23,624 nucleotides of DNA from a virus. Each line of letters starts with the position of its first letter. Position 1 is the stretch's first letter. Location of the stretch: positions 1 through 23,624 of the IMG/VR virus record IMGVR_UViG_3300029309_000041, one strand, 5' to 3'. Below, one piece after another: positions 1-6,982 of the stretch. The position numbers and the translations under genes were made by a program. The notes under the pieces were generated by a model. The model was not told where the DNA came from and made no database searches. It saw only the letters and a list, made by a program, of their open reading frames with translations.

Positions 1-122
1 GTTGTATCTGCTTCTGCTGAACCAGCAACATAAACTGATTTCTTACCATTAGTATTTATATCATTGATAACTGTTACGCTATCTTCTGCTGCTGTTAAGC
101 ATTCTGCTACTGTTTGAGCCAT
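1..122 (-). CDS. Start of an unknown virion-region protein, cut by window edge
   Basis: Only the first 40 residues are visible (MAQTVAECLTAAEDS...). The start is an ATG with a GGAGAA ribosome-binding site that lies over the end of the fibre gene, one base away from its stop codon, so it is probably translated together with the fibre. The visible part is polar, without a signal peptide or membrane segment. Its place after the fibre gene suggests a small tail or fibre-associated protein, but the function cannot be read from this fragment. Confidence 0.65.
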   Translation of the reverse strand, partial: MAQTVAECLTAAEDSVTVINDINTNGKKSVYVAGSAEADT

Positions 123-123
123 A

Positions 124-2787
124 TTATTCTCCGTTTAATTTATTTTCTAATTCTTCGACCTTTGCCGAAAGTTCTTGTACTGCTTTAACCATTAAAGGCA
201 TTAAAGCTGCTTCACCGATACGTTGTCTTCCATCAGCTTCATCTTCTGTCCACATGTCAAAGCCATCTTTTAAATTGTATTTATTTATAACTTCTTTAAC
301 TTCTTGTGCTATAAAACCATGATTGTATTTACCATTCATAACTCTTTCTTCTGAGTCAGGTACATGAGCTTTCATTTCTGAAGGAACGTCTTTACCTTTC
401 TTCCATCTGAAAGTTACAGGTCTTAAATCATTTATAAAGTTTAATCCAACTTCTTCATCTTGGATGTCTTCTTTTAATCTTACATCTGAAGGTGCTGTCC
501 AAGTTGTTCCACCATGAGCCAAAGTTGAATCAGTTGTATAAAACCCAAGTGTTGTTGTGCTATTACCTGAAGCGGTTACAGCACAGCCAACTACTGTTTG
601 TTTTACTGCACCTGCTGCTGATACATTACATTGCATTCCTATAATAGTGTTTTGTCCTCCCGTTGTAAGAGTAGTACCCGATTGTAGACCTAAAGCAGTA
701 TTGTCAGCACCTGTAGTTAAATTAGTAAAAGAATCATGCCCAACTGCTGTCGCATAAGCTGCTGTAGTTAAATCCTCTAAAGCTCCATGCCCTACGGCTA
801 CGTTAGAATTTCCTACTGTACATGATGTTAAAGCACTTGTACCAACTGCTGTATTTTGTACGCCAGTAGTGTTTGCATCTAAACACGCTGCTCCTACTGC
901 TACGTTTGAGTATCCTGTAGTGTTTACACTTAAAGCAGCTTTTCCAACTGCTGTGTTGTTTGAAGCTGTTGTGTTGCCTTGTAAAGCACCTTGACCAAGA
1001 CCTGTATTGTTAGAACCTGTAGTCGTGCCATATAAAGCATTGTGACCAACACTCGTATTTTGCGCACCTGTAGTGTTTGAAAATAAAGCTACATAGCCAA
1101 CCGCAGTATTGTTTGCACCTGTCGTATTAGCTTTAAGTGCTGCTCTACCTAATCCAGTATTGTTAATTGCAGTTGTATTAGCTTCTAGTGCTTGATAACC
1201 TACCGCAGTATTATCAGTTCCAGTTGTATTAGCTTCTAAGGCTTCTGCACCGACTGCTACATTTTCATTACCTGTAGTGTTTAAACCAAGAGCTTCTACT
1301 CCAACTGCTGTGTTGTTACTTGCTGTAGTATTTGAGTACATAGCACTTTTACCAACAGCTGTATTACCTGCACCTGTGGTGTTTGCTAATAAAGAATTAA
1401 AACCAACTGCTACGTTGTTATCTGCTGTCGTATTTGCGTATAAAGCATTTCTACCCATTGCTGTATTTTGCGTTCCTGTAGTATTTGTATACATAGCAAA
1501 AGAACCAACTGCTGTATTAAAAACATTTGTAGCACTTGTAAAGTTTTGACTTCTTAAAGCTGATGGACCTACTGCAACTGAATGTGAGCCTAGTGTATCT
1601 GTTGTTAAGGCATCATATCCGATTGCCACATTTTCTCCACCTTCAGTATTAGCGTCTAAAGTTAATGCACCTACTGCTGTGTTTTTTGTTCCTGTTGTAT
1701 TTGTAAGCAAAGCTGCTGTACCAAAAGCTGCATTTAAAGTTCCTGTTGTATTTGAGTACAAGGCTCTATAGGCAACTGCTGTATTGTTATTAGCTGTAGT
1801 ATTAGCTGCAAGTGCATCTCTACCTAGGGCAGTATTTTCTGAACCTGTCGTGTTTGCTGTTAAAGAGTGATAACCAACTGCTGTGTTGTTAGATGCAGTA
1901 GTGTTAGCATCTAAAGCCTGATAACCTACTGCAACATTATTAGCTCCAGTCGTATTTGCAATCATTGCGGAGTTACCTAAACCTGTGTTGTATGCTCCAG
2001 TTGTGTTTGCCATAAGAGCAGCCGAACCTACTCCTGTATTATTAGAAGCTGTAGTGTTAGCACCTAAAGCGTTTGCTCCGACAGCTACATTATCACCACC
2101 AGTTGTATTTACATCAAGCGATGTGCTACCTATTGCAACATTTCTTACACCTGTAGTGTTATCATTCAAAGCTAAGTAACCTACTGCTGTGTTATCATCA
2201 CCAGTAGTCAAAGCTGCAAAGACATCTACACCTAATCCAACATTATAATTAGCAGCATCAATAGTTCCTGTAGTCGTATCCCCAATCATTATGGAGCTTG
2301 TGCCGAAAGTCTTACTGGTTATGCCATTAACAGTTGCACCTCCAGAAGTAGTACCTATGTTCAAGCTAGTAAAAGCATCTGTTACTGCTGCGCCACTACC
2401 AGCACCATCTAAATAAACTGCTTTTACATCACCTGGAGCGATTGTTACGTTAGCTCCAGAGCCTTGTGAAATAACAATATTTTGAGATCCGCTTGTGCCG
2501 TTTTCTATGAACTGCATCCTTTTCATAGTGTTAGGTGCAATAGTTATAGTACACGTCGAATCTAATGTGCCTGTATATTGAAGATACATAGCTCTACCAG
2601 CGTCAGATGCTCCATCTGCTACTGTAGTAGTATGTGTATCTGCGTTTGTAGTTATTGCCTCAGTACCGAATCCAAGTGCCTCTCCAATCAACTCTAAGTT
2701 GGTATTCGTCGTATCGCCCCAAGTTCCTGACGCGTCACCTGTCGCCATTTCATTAAGTCTTAAATTGTTTACGTATGAGCTCGCCAT
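124..2787 (-). CDS. Tail fibre with 17-residue repeats and C-terminal peptidase S74 chaperone domain
   Basis: An 887-residue protein, probably the host-contacting fibre. Residues 1-40 (NLRLNEMATGDASGTWGD...TNLELI) resemble a common phage fibre or baseplate attachment start. Residues 199-712 are about 30 tandem copies of a 17-residue unit of the form N-T-A-V-G-x-x-A-L-x-A-N-T-T-G-x-x, similar in style to YadA/Hep_Hag head repeats, which fold as trimeric left-handed beta rolls. From residue 767 the sequence SDVRLKEDI...HGFIAQEV matches the intramolecular chaperone of endosialidase (peptidase S74), which in known fibres assists trimerisation and then cuts itself off at the conserved serine. A heptad-like helix ends the protein. 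The start has a GGAGA site. The fold and role as a fibre are well supported; the receptor is unknown. Confidence 0.9.
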   Translation of the reverse strand: MASSYVNNLRLNEMATGDASGTWGDTTNTNLELIGEALGFGTEAITTNADTHTTTVADGASDAGRAMYLQYTGTLDSTCTITIAPNTMKRMQFIENGTSGSQNIVISQGSGANVTIAPGDVKAVYLDGAGSGAAVTDAFTSLNIGTTSGGATVNGITSKTFGTSSIMIGDTTTGTIDAANYNVGLGVDVFAALTTGDDNTAVGYLALNDNTTGVRNVAIGSTSLDVNTTGGDNVAVGANALGANTTASNNTGVGSAALMANTTGAYNTGLGNSAMIANTTGANNVAVGYQALDANTTASNNTAVGYHSLTANTTGSENTALGRDALAANTTANNNTAVAYRALYSNTTGTLNAAFGTAALLTNTTGTKNTAVGALTLDANTEGGENVAIGYDALTTDTLGSHSVAVGPSALRSQNFTSATNVFNTAVGSFAMYTNTTGTQNTAMGRNALYANTTADNNVAVGFNSLLANTTGAGNTAVGKSAMYSNTTASNNTAVGVEALGLNTTGNENVAVGAEALEANTTGTDNTAVGYQALEANTTAINNTGLGRAALKANTTGANNTAVGYVALFSNTTGAQNTSVGHNALYGTTTGSNNTGLGQGALQGNTTASNNTAVGKAALSVNTTGYSNVAVGAACLDANTTGVQNTAVGTSALTSCTVGNSNVAVGHGALEDLTTAAYATAVGHDSFTNLTTGADNTALGLQSGTTLTTGGQNTIIGMQCNVSAAGAVKQTVVGCAVTASGNSTTTLGFYTTDSTLAHGGTTWTAPSDVRLKEDIQDEEVGLNFINDLRPVTFRWKKGKDVPSEMKAHVPDSEERVMNGKYNHGFIAQEVKEVINKYNLKDGFDMWTEDEADGRQRIGEAALMPLMVKAVQELSAKVEELENKLNGE
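652..2193 (-). repeat. About 30 tandem 51-base (17-residue) repeats in the fibre gene
   Basis: Units are read in frame within the fibre gene. I counted 30 full units plus a partial one; all are 17 residues long except unit 13, which is 21 residues long and also departs from the NTTG core. Conserved positions are N1, G5 (one exception), L/M9 and the NTTG or NTTA core at 12-15. The units are diverged at DNA level, so this is an old protein repeat and not a recent satellite. Because every unit is a multiple of three bases, unequal crossing-over could change fibre length without breaking the frame. Confidence 0.95.
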
Positions 2788-2831
2788 AATTTATATCTCC
2801 ACTTTGATTATATTCTGTTTTTTCATAATAG

Positions 2832-3662
2832 TTAAGCAACTTCTTCCCAATTAGGATCTTGTGAGTCACTTATACTTGTCCAACTTGGATCTTGTGTATC
2901 TGTTATGTTTATCCAACTTGGATCTTGTGAGTCGTCAACTAAGCCCCAAACAAGTATTTGACTTGTTGCCCCTAATGACTCTACTCCTGTTAAAGAGATT
3001 ATTGCTTGTGCGTTTACAGTTGTTGTTCCTACCGAACCAGTTCCTAAAACTCCTGTGATGCTTACATTATTTACAGTAAGGATAGTTAAGTTTGCAACTA
3101 CTCCTGTAGCAGACACGCCTGTTGGGGACACATTAGCATCACAAGTTACAGTTTCATCTCCTAAAGATATTGTAGAAGCTGTACCTGAAACACCCGTTAA
3201 GGCAGCTCCAGCAGTAGCTACATTACCTAGTGCTGTTGTGCCAACTACGCCTGTTTCTGAAACATTCGCATCAGCTGTTGTAGTTACCGATCCTAATAAA
3301 GCTGTGCCAGCTAGTCCTGTTAAAGAAGCCTCTCCTTGACCAGAGGCAGATACGCCTCCTAATGAAGTAGTAGCAGACAAGCCTGTTACAGCTACATCGC
3401 CACCAGCAGAAACAGCTACAGAGCCTAATGCAGTGGTTCCTGCTAAGCCTGTTTCTGTTACAGTTGCGGCACCCGTGGCTGTAAGAGAGCCAATCGAGGC
3501 TGTGCAAGTAACACCTGTTTCTGTTACGTTTGCGTCACAAGATACTGTTTCTGCACCTAACGCAGAAGTCCCTGCAACACCTGTAAGGTTTACAGTTACA
3601 TTAACTATAGCGGGCTGACCCCAGGGACCCTGCCCCCAGCCAGCTCGACCCCAACCTGCCAT
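2832..3662 (-). CDS. Repeat-rich virion protein with tryptophan-rich ends
   Basis: A 276-residue protein in three parts. Residues 1-18 are glycine and tryptophan rich (AGWGRAGWGQGPWG). Residues 24 to about 240 are roughly ten repeats of 22 residues with the core TGVxGTxxLGxxTVxxxAN, a pattern that predicts short beta strands. Residues 244-276 are three 11-residue units of the form DSQDPSWxxIx. No enzyme motif is seen. It lies between a small virion protein gene and the fibre gene, so a tail or fibre-associated structural role is likely. No clear Shine-Dalgarno sequence precedes the ATG; the previous stop is seven bases away, so coupling by re-initiation is possible. The function is not known. 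Confidence 0.8.
   Translation of the reverse strand: MAGWGRAGWGQGPWGQPAIVNVTVNLTGVAGTSALGAETVSCDANVTETGVTCTASIGSLTATGAATVTETGLAGTTALGSVAVSAGGDVAVTGLSATTSLGGVSASGQGEASLTGLAGTALLGSVTTTADANVSETGVVGTTALGNVATAGAALTGVSGTASTISLGDETVTCDANVSPTGVSATGVVANLTILTVNNVSITGVLGTGSVGTTTVNAQAIISLTGVESLGATSQILVWGLVDDSQDPSWINITDTQDPSWTSISDSQDPNWEEVA
2835..2933 (-). repeat. Three 33-base direct repeats encoding QDPSW units
   Basis: Three copies of an 11-residue unit (DSQDPSWINIT, DTQDPSWTSIS, DSQDPNWEEVA) end the protein. At DNA level the block CCAACTTGGATCTTGTG occurs twice exactly and once with small changes, 33 bases apart, so this expansion is younger than the 22-residue repeats beside it. The regular Trp and Asp positions suggest a binding tail, which is inference. 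Confidence 0.9.
2945..3593 (-). repeat. About ten 66-base (22-residue) repeats of TGVxGTxxLG type
   Basis: In-frame repeats inside the repeat-rich virion protein. Most units are exactly 22 residues; one is 20 and one 24. The same core recurs in diverged form in a second gene at about 6465-6625, so the motif has moved or been duplicated between two virion proteins of this phage. Confidence 0.85.
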
Positions 3663-3669
3663 TTAGAGG

Positions 3670-4101
3670 TTACGCTATTCTTATTACTGCGTTACTTGCG
3701 TCTGCTGCTGGGAATTGGATAGTAAAGCTTCCCGCAGTTGATGTCTTGTCTCCACCAAAATCAAACACCGCAACAGCTGGATCACCTGAAGCAGAGTCGT
3801 TGTAGATCATACAACCTCTTGCTGTGACTGTAGCTGTTCCAAATGTTAGATCATTAAAATCTGTAAACGCAGTGGTTCCAGAAGATGTTGGATTGACATT
3901 TGTTAACGCTGCTCCACCTGATGTGTAGTTTGTTCCACTAGCTTGATTAGTCGTAGTAAACGCTGTAGTAGCCGCACTCATGGTTGCAGAGCTTGTGTAT
4001 AACGCTAGCTTAAAAGTGTTGCCACCCGAAGCTTTAAAATTGTGAACACCCTCTAAAAGTTCTTTTTTAAAAGAAGTGCACATTGCTTGTGTTATCGCCA
4101 T
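3670..4101 (-). CDS. Small virion protein, function unknown
   Basis: A 143-residue protein starting MAITQAMCTSFKKELLEGVHNF. It is rich in Ser, Thr, Ala and Gly and predicts as mostly beta strands (TFKLALYTSS, AVAVFDFGGDKTS, FTIQFPAADASNAVIRI). I recall similar proteins as common hypothetical structural proteins in marine phage contigs, but no biochemical role is known to me. An AGGAGATTATA site precedes the ATG and the gene overlaps its upstream neighbour by one base, so it belongs to the same operon. A tail or baseplate component is the likely role. Confidence 0.8.
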   Translation of the reverse strand: MAITQAMCTSFKKELLEGVHNFKASGGNTFKLALYTSSATMSAATTAFTTTNQASGTNYTSGGAALTNVNPTSSGTTAFTDFNDLTFGTATVTARGCMIYNDSASGDPAVAVFDFGGDKTSTAGSFTIQFPAADASNAVIRIA

Positions 4102-4391
4102 TATAATCTCCTAATAATATTTGCTAGGTCTTGTTGACCTTGTTTTTCTAATTCATTACATATTGTACAAACATGGTTTTTGACAGCCTCATTCATATAA
4201 TAAATAATAATTTGTTTGCATGCTTCTTTAAAAACATGTGCTTGATCCCTTATGGGTGCAGGGGCAGAATCGCTTATGGAAACTAATCTGTCAGTTGCCA
4301 TTTGTGCGACTTCTTCTACAGTATGCCCTCTGTGGTTAGTAGTAACAACCCCAAGGTTGCCAACTTCTGTATCAGAATTTATCGAAAACAT
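4101..4391 (-). CDS. Unknown small helical protein
   Basis: A 96-residue protein: a short strand-rich start (VGNLGVVTTNHRGHT) followed by helices (VEEVAQMATDRLVSI, IRDQAHVFKEACKQIIIYYMNEAVK) and a CTIC pair near residues 75-78. It is strongly translated by its signals: AAGGAG seven bases before the ATG, with one-base overlaps at both ends. The family seems familiar from marine phages as a conserved hypothetical between tail genes. The cysteine pair alone is not enough to claim metal binding. Function unknown. Confidence 0.75.
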   Translation of the reverse strand: MFSINSDTEVGNLGVVTTNHRGHTVEEVAQMATDRLVSISDSAPAPIRDQAHVFKEACKQIIIYYMNEAVKNHVCTICNELEKQGQQDLANIIRRL

Positions 4392-5119
4392 TAATACTCC
4401 TTTGGTTCAGGTGGTAAATCATTTCTATCAATCATTTGTGGTTCAGGTTGGTCTATCTGCTCTACCTCTGACCATTTACAAGTTTTTATTGTACCTTCTT
4501 TTTGATAAGTTACGATAGGATCTTTTAATCTATGGTATCCGTAAAGTTTTTCTTTTATATCTACATTAGTCTCTAATAGGTTTGACCTAGGGGCTACAGA
4601 AACATTTATTCCATTTTCCATACATTTAGCTAACCAAAACTCACAACAAGCTTTTCCAGATTCTGCAAAGTGCATATTAGTTTTATAAGTAAAATCTACG
4701 CCAAAAACCGTTAAATGACTAACTTTACTCCATAAAGCAAAAGCGATTGCATAAGCTACAGTGTTGTTAAAATAAGCACAGCTTAAATCGGCTACTAGAG
4801 GATCTAATGGATACTTTTCAGCAGCAGGCACTCTTTGGTCAAGTTCACAAGTATAAATAGGATATTTGACTGTAGGCAGATATTTGCGCATCATAGAAGT
4901 CATGCTTCCTGCATCTTCCGTATCAAGAAACCTCGACATGGGGTCTAATATAAAAGCTCTGTCGATTTCTGGTAAAACACCTATCATAGCATTTATAGCC
5001 CATATCTCATCAAAATATAAACTATGTGTTCTTGATAAATGGTAATCTAGTTGACTTTGCCCCATAGCTATTAATGCTACGTTTTTATCTTTTAATTCAG
5101 GCAGAGGTTCTTTTAACAT
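4391..5119 (-). CDS. Rossmann-like protein resembling DUF115/MptE-type enzymes
   Basis: A 242-residue protein. The first half alternates strands and helices: NVALIAMGQSQLDYHLS near residues 13-29 looks like a nucleotide-binding turn, then FDEIWAINAMIG and RAFILDPMSRF. Around residue 120 comes NNTVAYAIAFALW, followed by HLTVFGVDFTY and later NGINVSVAPRSNLLE. This order (glycine turn, W-x-x-N strand, helix, GVDF strand) recalls the DUF115/6-hydroxymethylpterin-pyrophosphokinase-like and sialyltransferase-like Rossmann proteins, but the match is by pattern only. The last 40 residues are charged and probably disordered. It lies in the tail gene operon without a clear Shine-Dalgarno site. A sugar- or nucleotide-modifying activity is possible, not shown. 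Confidence 0.6.
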   Translation of the reverse strand: MLKEPLPELKDKNVALIAMGQSQLDYHLSRTHSLYFDEIWAINAMIGVLPEIDRAFILDPMSRFLDTEDAGSMTSMMRKYLPTVKYPIYTCELDQRVPAAEKYPLDPLVADLSCAYFNNTVAYAIAFALWSKVSHLTVFGVDFTYKTNMHFAESGKACCEFWLAKCMENGINVSVAPRSNLLETNVDIKEKLYGYHRLKDPIVTYQKEGTIKTCKWSEVEQIDQPEPQMIDRNDLPPEPKEY

Positions 5120-5121
5120 TT

Positions 5122-6126
5122 TTACTGCGGAGGTAATCTGAGATTATCGTATCTTGCTCCGTCTCTTTCCTCTTTAGATTCACCTAATAGTTTTAATCTT
5201 TGTAAACCCTCTTGATATTTTATGTCATATGTTTGTATATCTGAGGGAGGTAGTTTCATAAAAATAGCAGCTTCAACTAAACACCCGTATAGTAAAACAT
5301 TAGAAGCATTCGTAGAAAGCCACGTACTTCCCGTTCCGCCTGCATCTACTAATGAAGAAGGTCTGTAAAAATAATGTAATTCAAAAGTTAAATCTGTTTG
5401 CGGGGTAGGAGCTAGTATAAAAGTGTTGTCGTCGAAAATTGCATAAAATAAAGGTAGATCAGTTTCGGCTCCTTCAAGGGTATTAGCTTGTCCTCCCATT
5501 CCTGAATGATTAGTGCAGTAGTAGTGTAAGGTAGGGGCTCCTCTAGCCACAACTATCTGTGTATATGCTCCCGCACTCCCTGGAGTTCCAACGGTTGTTA
5601 CTCCTGTAGTGTACTCTGTACCACCTGCCCATGTTCCGTTACCTGTTGTAGAGAAACGTAACGGATGATTCAAGTTAGTGCTATCTGACTGGTCAAACCT
5701 ATACGTTTGTCCCTCTATCAAATTTAATGTAGGGCTATTTTCTCCGTCTATGTAGTATTTATTACCAGAGCCGTATGTATTTTCTCCGCTAGCGACAGTA
5801 ACTGTAAAGTTTGTGTAAGTTTCTGCAGGAGTATAGTCTCTTATCCAAGATGTGTGTTTTAACAATAGATAGCTATAATTTTTACTAGAATCGATAACAG
5901 CTAAACTGAAGGGGGATAGGAAATCTGTTGGTGTAGCTAAATATGTATTCCCAGAGGAAGCCGTTCCTGTTACGTTTTTTCTAAATACAGAAAGCTCTAC
6001 TGATTTTAATATTTTTTCTTCAGCCTGCTGTATAAAAGTCGGGATAGTATTCGTGAAGGTAGTTTCGGTATTATCCATATAGTTTTGAATAGCCGAAGTA
6101 AGTTCATTGTAGGTAAATCCTGCCAT
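5122..6126 (-). CDS. Connector or tail protein with an inserted cupredoxin-like domain
   Basis: A 334-residue protein in three parts. Residues 1-100 (FTYNELTSAIQNYMDNTETTF...EEKILKSVELSVFRKN) and 217-334 (LFYAIFDDNTFILAPTP...LLYGCLVEAAIFMK...YQEGLQRLKLLGESKEER) read as the two halves of one phage connector or tail protein that I recall in marine phages without the middle part. Residues 107-216 are a separate beta domain with His154, Cys204, His207 and Met210 in the spacing of a type 1 copper site (NHPL then CTNHSGM). The start has no Shine-Dalgarno sequence, and only one base separates it from the preceding stop. The structural role is likely; copper binding is inference. Confidence 0.85.
   Translation of the reverse strand: MAGFTYNELTSAIQNYMDNTETTFTNTIPTFIQQAEEKILKSVELSVFRKNVTGTASSGNTYLATPTDFLSPFSLAVIDSSKNYSYLLLKHTSWIRDYTPAETYTNFTVTVASGENTYGSGNKYYIDGENSPTLNLIEGQTYRFDQSDSTNLNHPLRFSTTGNGTWAGGTEYTTGVTTVGTPGSAGAYTQIVVARGAPTLHYYCTNHSGMGGQANTLEGAETDLPLFYAIFDDNTFILAPTPQTDLTFELHYFYRPSSLVDAGGTGSTWLSTNASNVLLYGCLVEAAIFMKLPPSDIQTYDIKYQEGLQRLKLLGESKEERDGARYDNLRLPPQ
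5479..5808 (-). other. Cupredoxin-like domain, copy 1 (inserted mid-protein)
   Basis: Residues 107-216 of the connector or tail protein. The order is strand FTVTV, YYIDG, TLNLIEGQTYRFDQSD, then the first ligand in NHPLRFS, a Gly/Thr-rich loop, and the closing strand HYYC followed by TNHSGMGG. Type 1 copper sites of plastocyanin and azurin use one early histidine and then Cys, His and Met in a short C-terminal loop. All four are present here (His154, Cys204, His207, Met210). By hand it matches copy 2 at 71 of 92 aligned residues. Confidence 0.75.
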
Positions 6127-6127
6127 T

Positions 6128-6982
6128 TTAGGTGTTTATCTGTCCTCCCATTCCAGAATGATTAGCACAATAATAATAAAGTGTAGGCGCACCAGAGGCT
6201 ACTGTAATCTGGGTGTATGCTCCAGAACTTCCAGGTGTTCCATTTGTTGTTACTCCAGTTGTGTATGCTGATCCTCCGCCGTGCGTTCCGTCTGATGTAG
6301 TAGATATTCTCAACGGATGGTTGCTGTTGCTGCTATCAGATTGATCAAACCTGTATGTTTGCCCCTCTGTTAAATTTAATGTTGCTGCTCTAGATCCATC
6401 GATATAAAAATAATTTGATCCAGAATAACTAGCCACTGTGACTGTGTAGCTAGTAAGAGAAGAAGCTCCCGTCACGGTTAAAGAACCTACACTTCCTGTG
6501 CCAGCTAATCCTGTTGGTGTTGCTATGTCGTCTGATACAGAAGTCGTAAGCGAATCGACACTACCCGTGCTTGCAACCCCTGATAACTCTGATGTAGCGT
6601 CAGGAGACACTGGTTCATTTACGCTAATGTCTAAAGTTCCTAAAGCGGTTTGCCCTATGCTTCCAGAAAACGCACTACCAATATTTGGATCGTCTCTGAA
6701 CCTCATCATATTTGTGCCTTTTGTAGCTATTACTGTGTCAGATGGATTACGGGTAGTGACTCGACCTAATTGCGCTTGGGGTAGCGGGACATCAGGTCGA
6801 GCTTGCCATAAAGCCTCGGCATCGTTCGGAGGATGTACTGGGTCTAATTGTGGGTGTTTTGGTTCGTAGCACTCAGGACACACTCTCGTGTGATCCCATT
6901 CTGTACGCATATCTAAGTATCTATAACGGAACCCACATCTATCACATATCGAATATGCATATTTGCCTGCTGCGTATGCCAT
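6128..6982 (-). CDS. Virion protein: zinc-ribbon start, TGVxGT repeats, C-terminal cupredoxin-like domain
   Basis: A 284-residue modular protein. Residues 13-38 hold two CxxC pairs (ICDRCGF and VCPECYE), a zinc-ribbon layout, followed by EPKHPQLDP, a signature I recall from small structural proteins of marine phages. Residues 110-172 carry two or three worn copies of the TGVxGTGSVGSLTV repeat that dominates another virion gene in this window. Residues 179-284 are a cupredoxin-like domain with His222, Cys272, His275 and Met278, and the protein ends six residues after the Met. It overlaps the upstream connector gene by one base; a GAGGAG lies 13 bases ahead of the ATG, a little far. It is probably a virion component; metal binding is inference. 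Confidence 0.85.
   Translation of the reverse strand: MAYAAGKYAYSICDRCGFRYRYLDMRTEWDHTRVCPECYEPKHPQLDPVHPPNDAEALWQARPDVPLPQAQLGRVTTRNPSDTVIATKGTNMMRFRDDPNIGSAFSGSIGQTALGTLDISVNEPVSPDATSELSGVASTGSVDSLTTSVSDDIATPTGLAGTGSVGSLTVTGASSLTSYTVTVASYSGSNYFYIDGSRAATLNLTEGQTYRFDQSDSSNSNHPLRISTTSDGTHGGGSAYTTGVTTNGTPGSSGAYTQITVASGAPTLYYYCANHSGMGGQINT
6131..6448 (-). other. Cupredoxin-like domain, copy 2 (C-terminal)
   Basis: The second copy of the domain, at the very end of its protein. The ligand set is complete: NHPLRIS then YYYCANHSGMGG. It lies about 320 bases from copy 1, across the gene boundary, and the two DNA segments still align over most of their length, which points to duplication within this lineage. 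Many of the differences are in surface-type positions, while the four presumed ligands and the EGQTYRFDQSDS strand are unchanged, which suggests selection on both copies. Confidence 0.75.

Noticed and set aside
557-2179. Plus-strand open frames across the fibre gene (557-757, 1277-1549, 1985-2179)
   Set aside because: They are mirror frames of the 17-residue repeats; their proteins are the repeat read backwards and they lack ribosome-binding sites.
652-2193. Regular 51-base repeats as a CRISPR array
   Set aside because: The repeats are in-frame coding units that differ in every copy, with no constant repeat and unique spacer pattern.
6498-6869. Plus-strand 123-residue frame
   Set aside because: It lies fully inside the zinc-ribbon/cupredoxin gene on the other strand and has no start signals.
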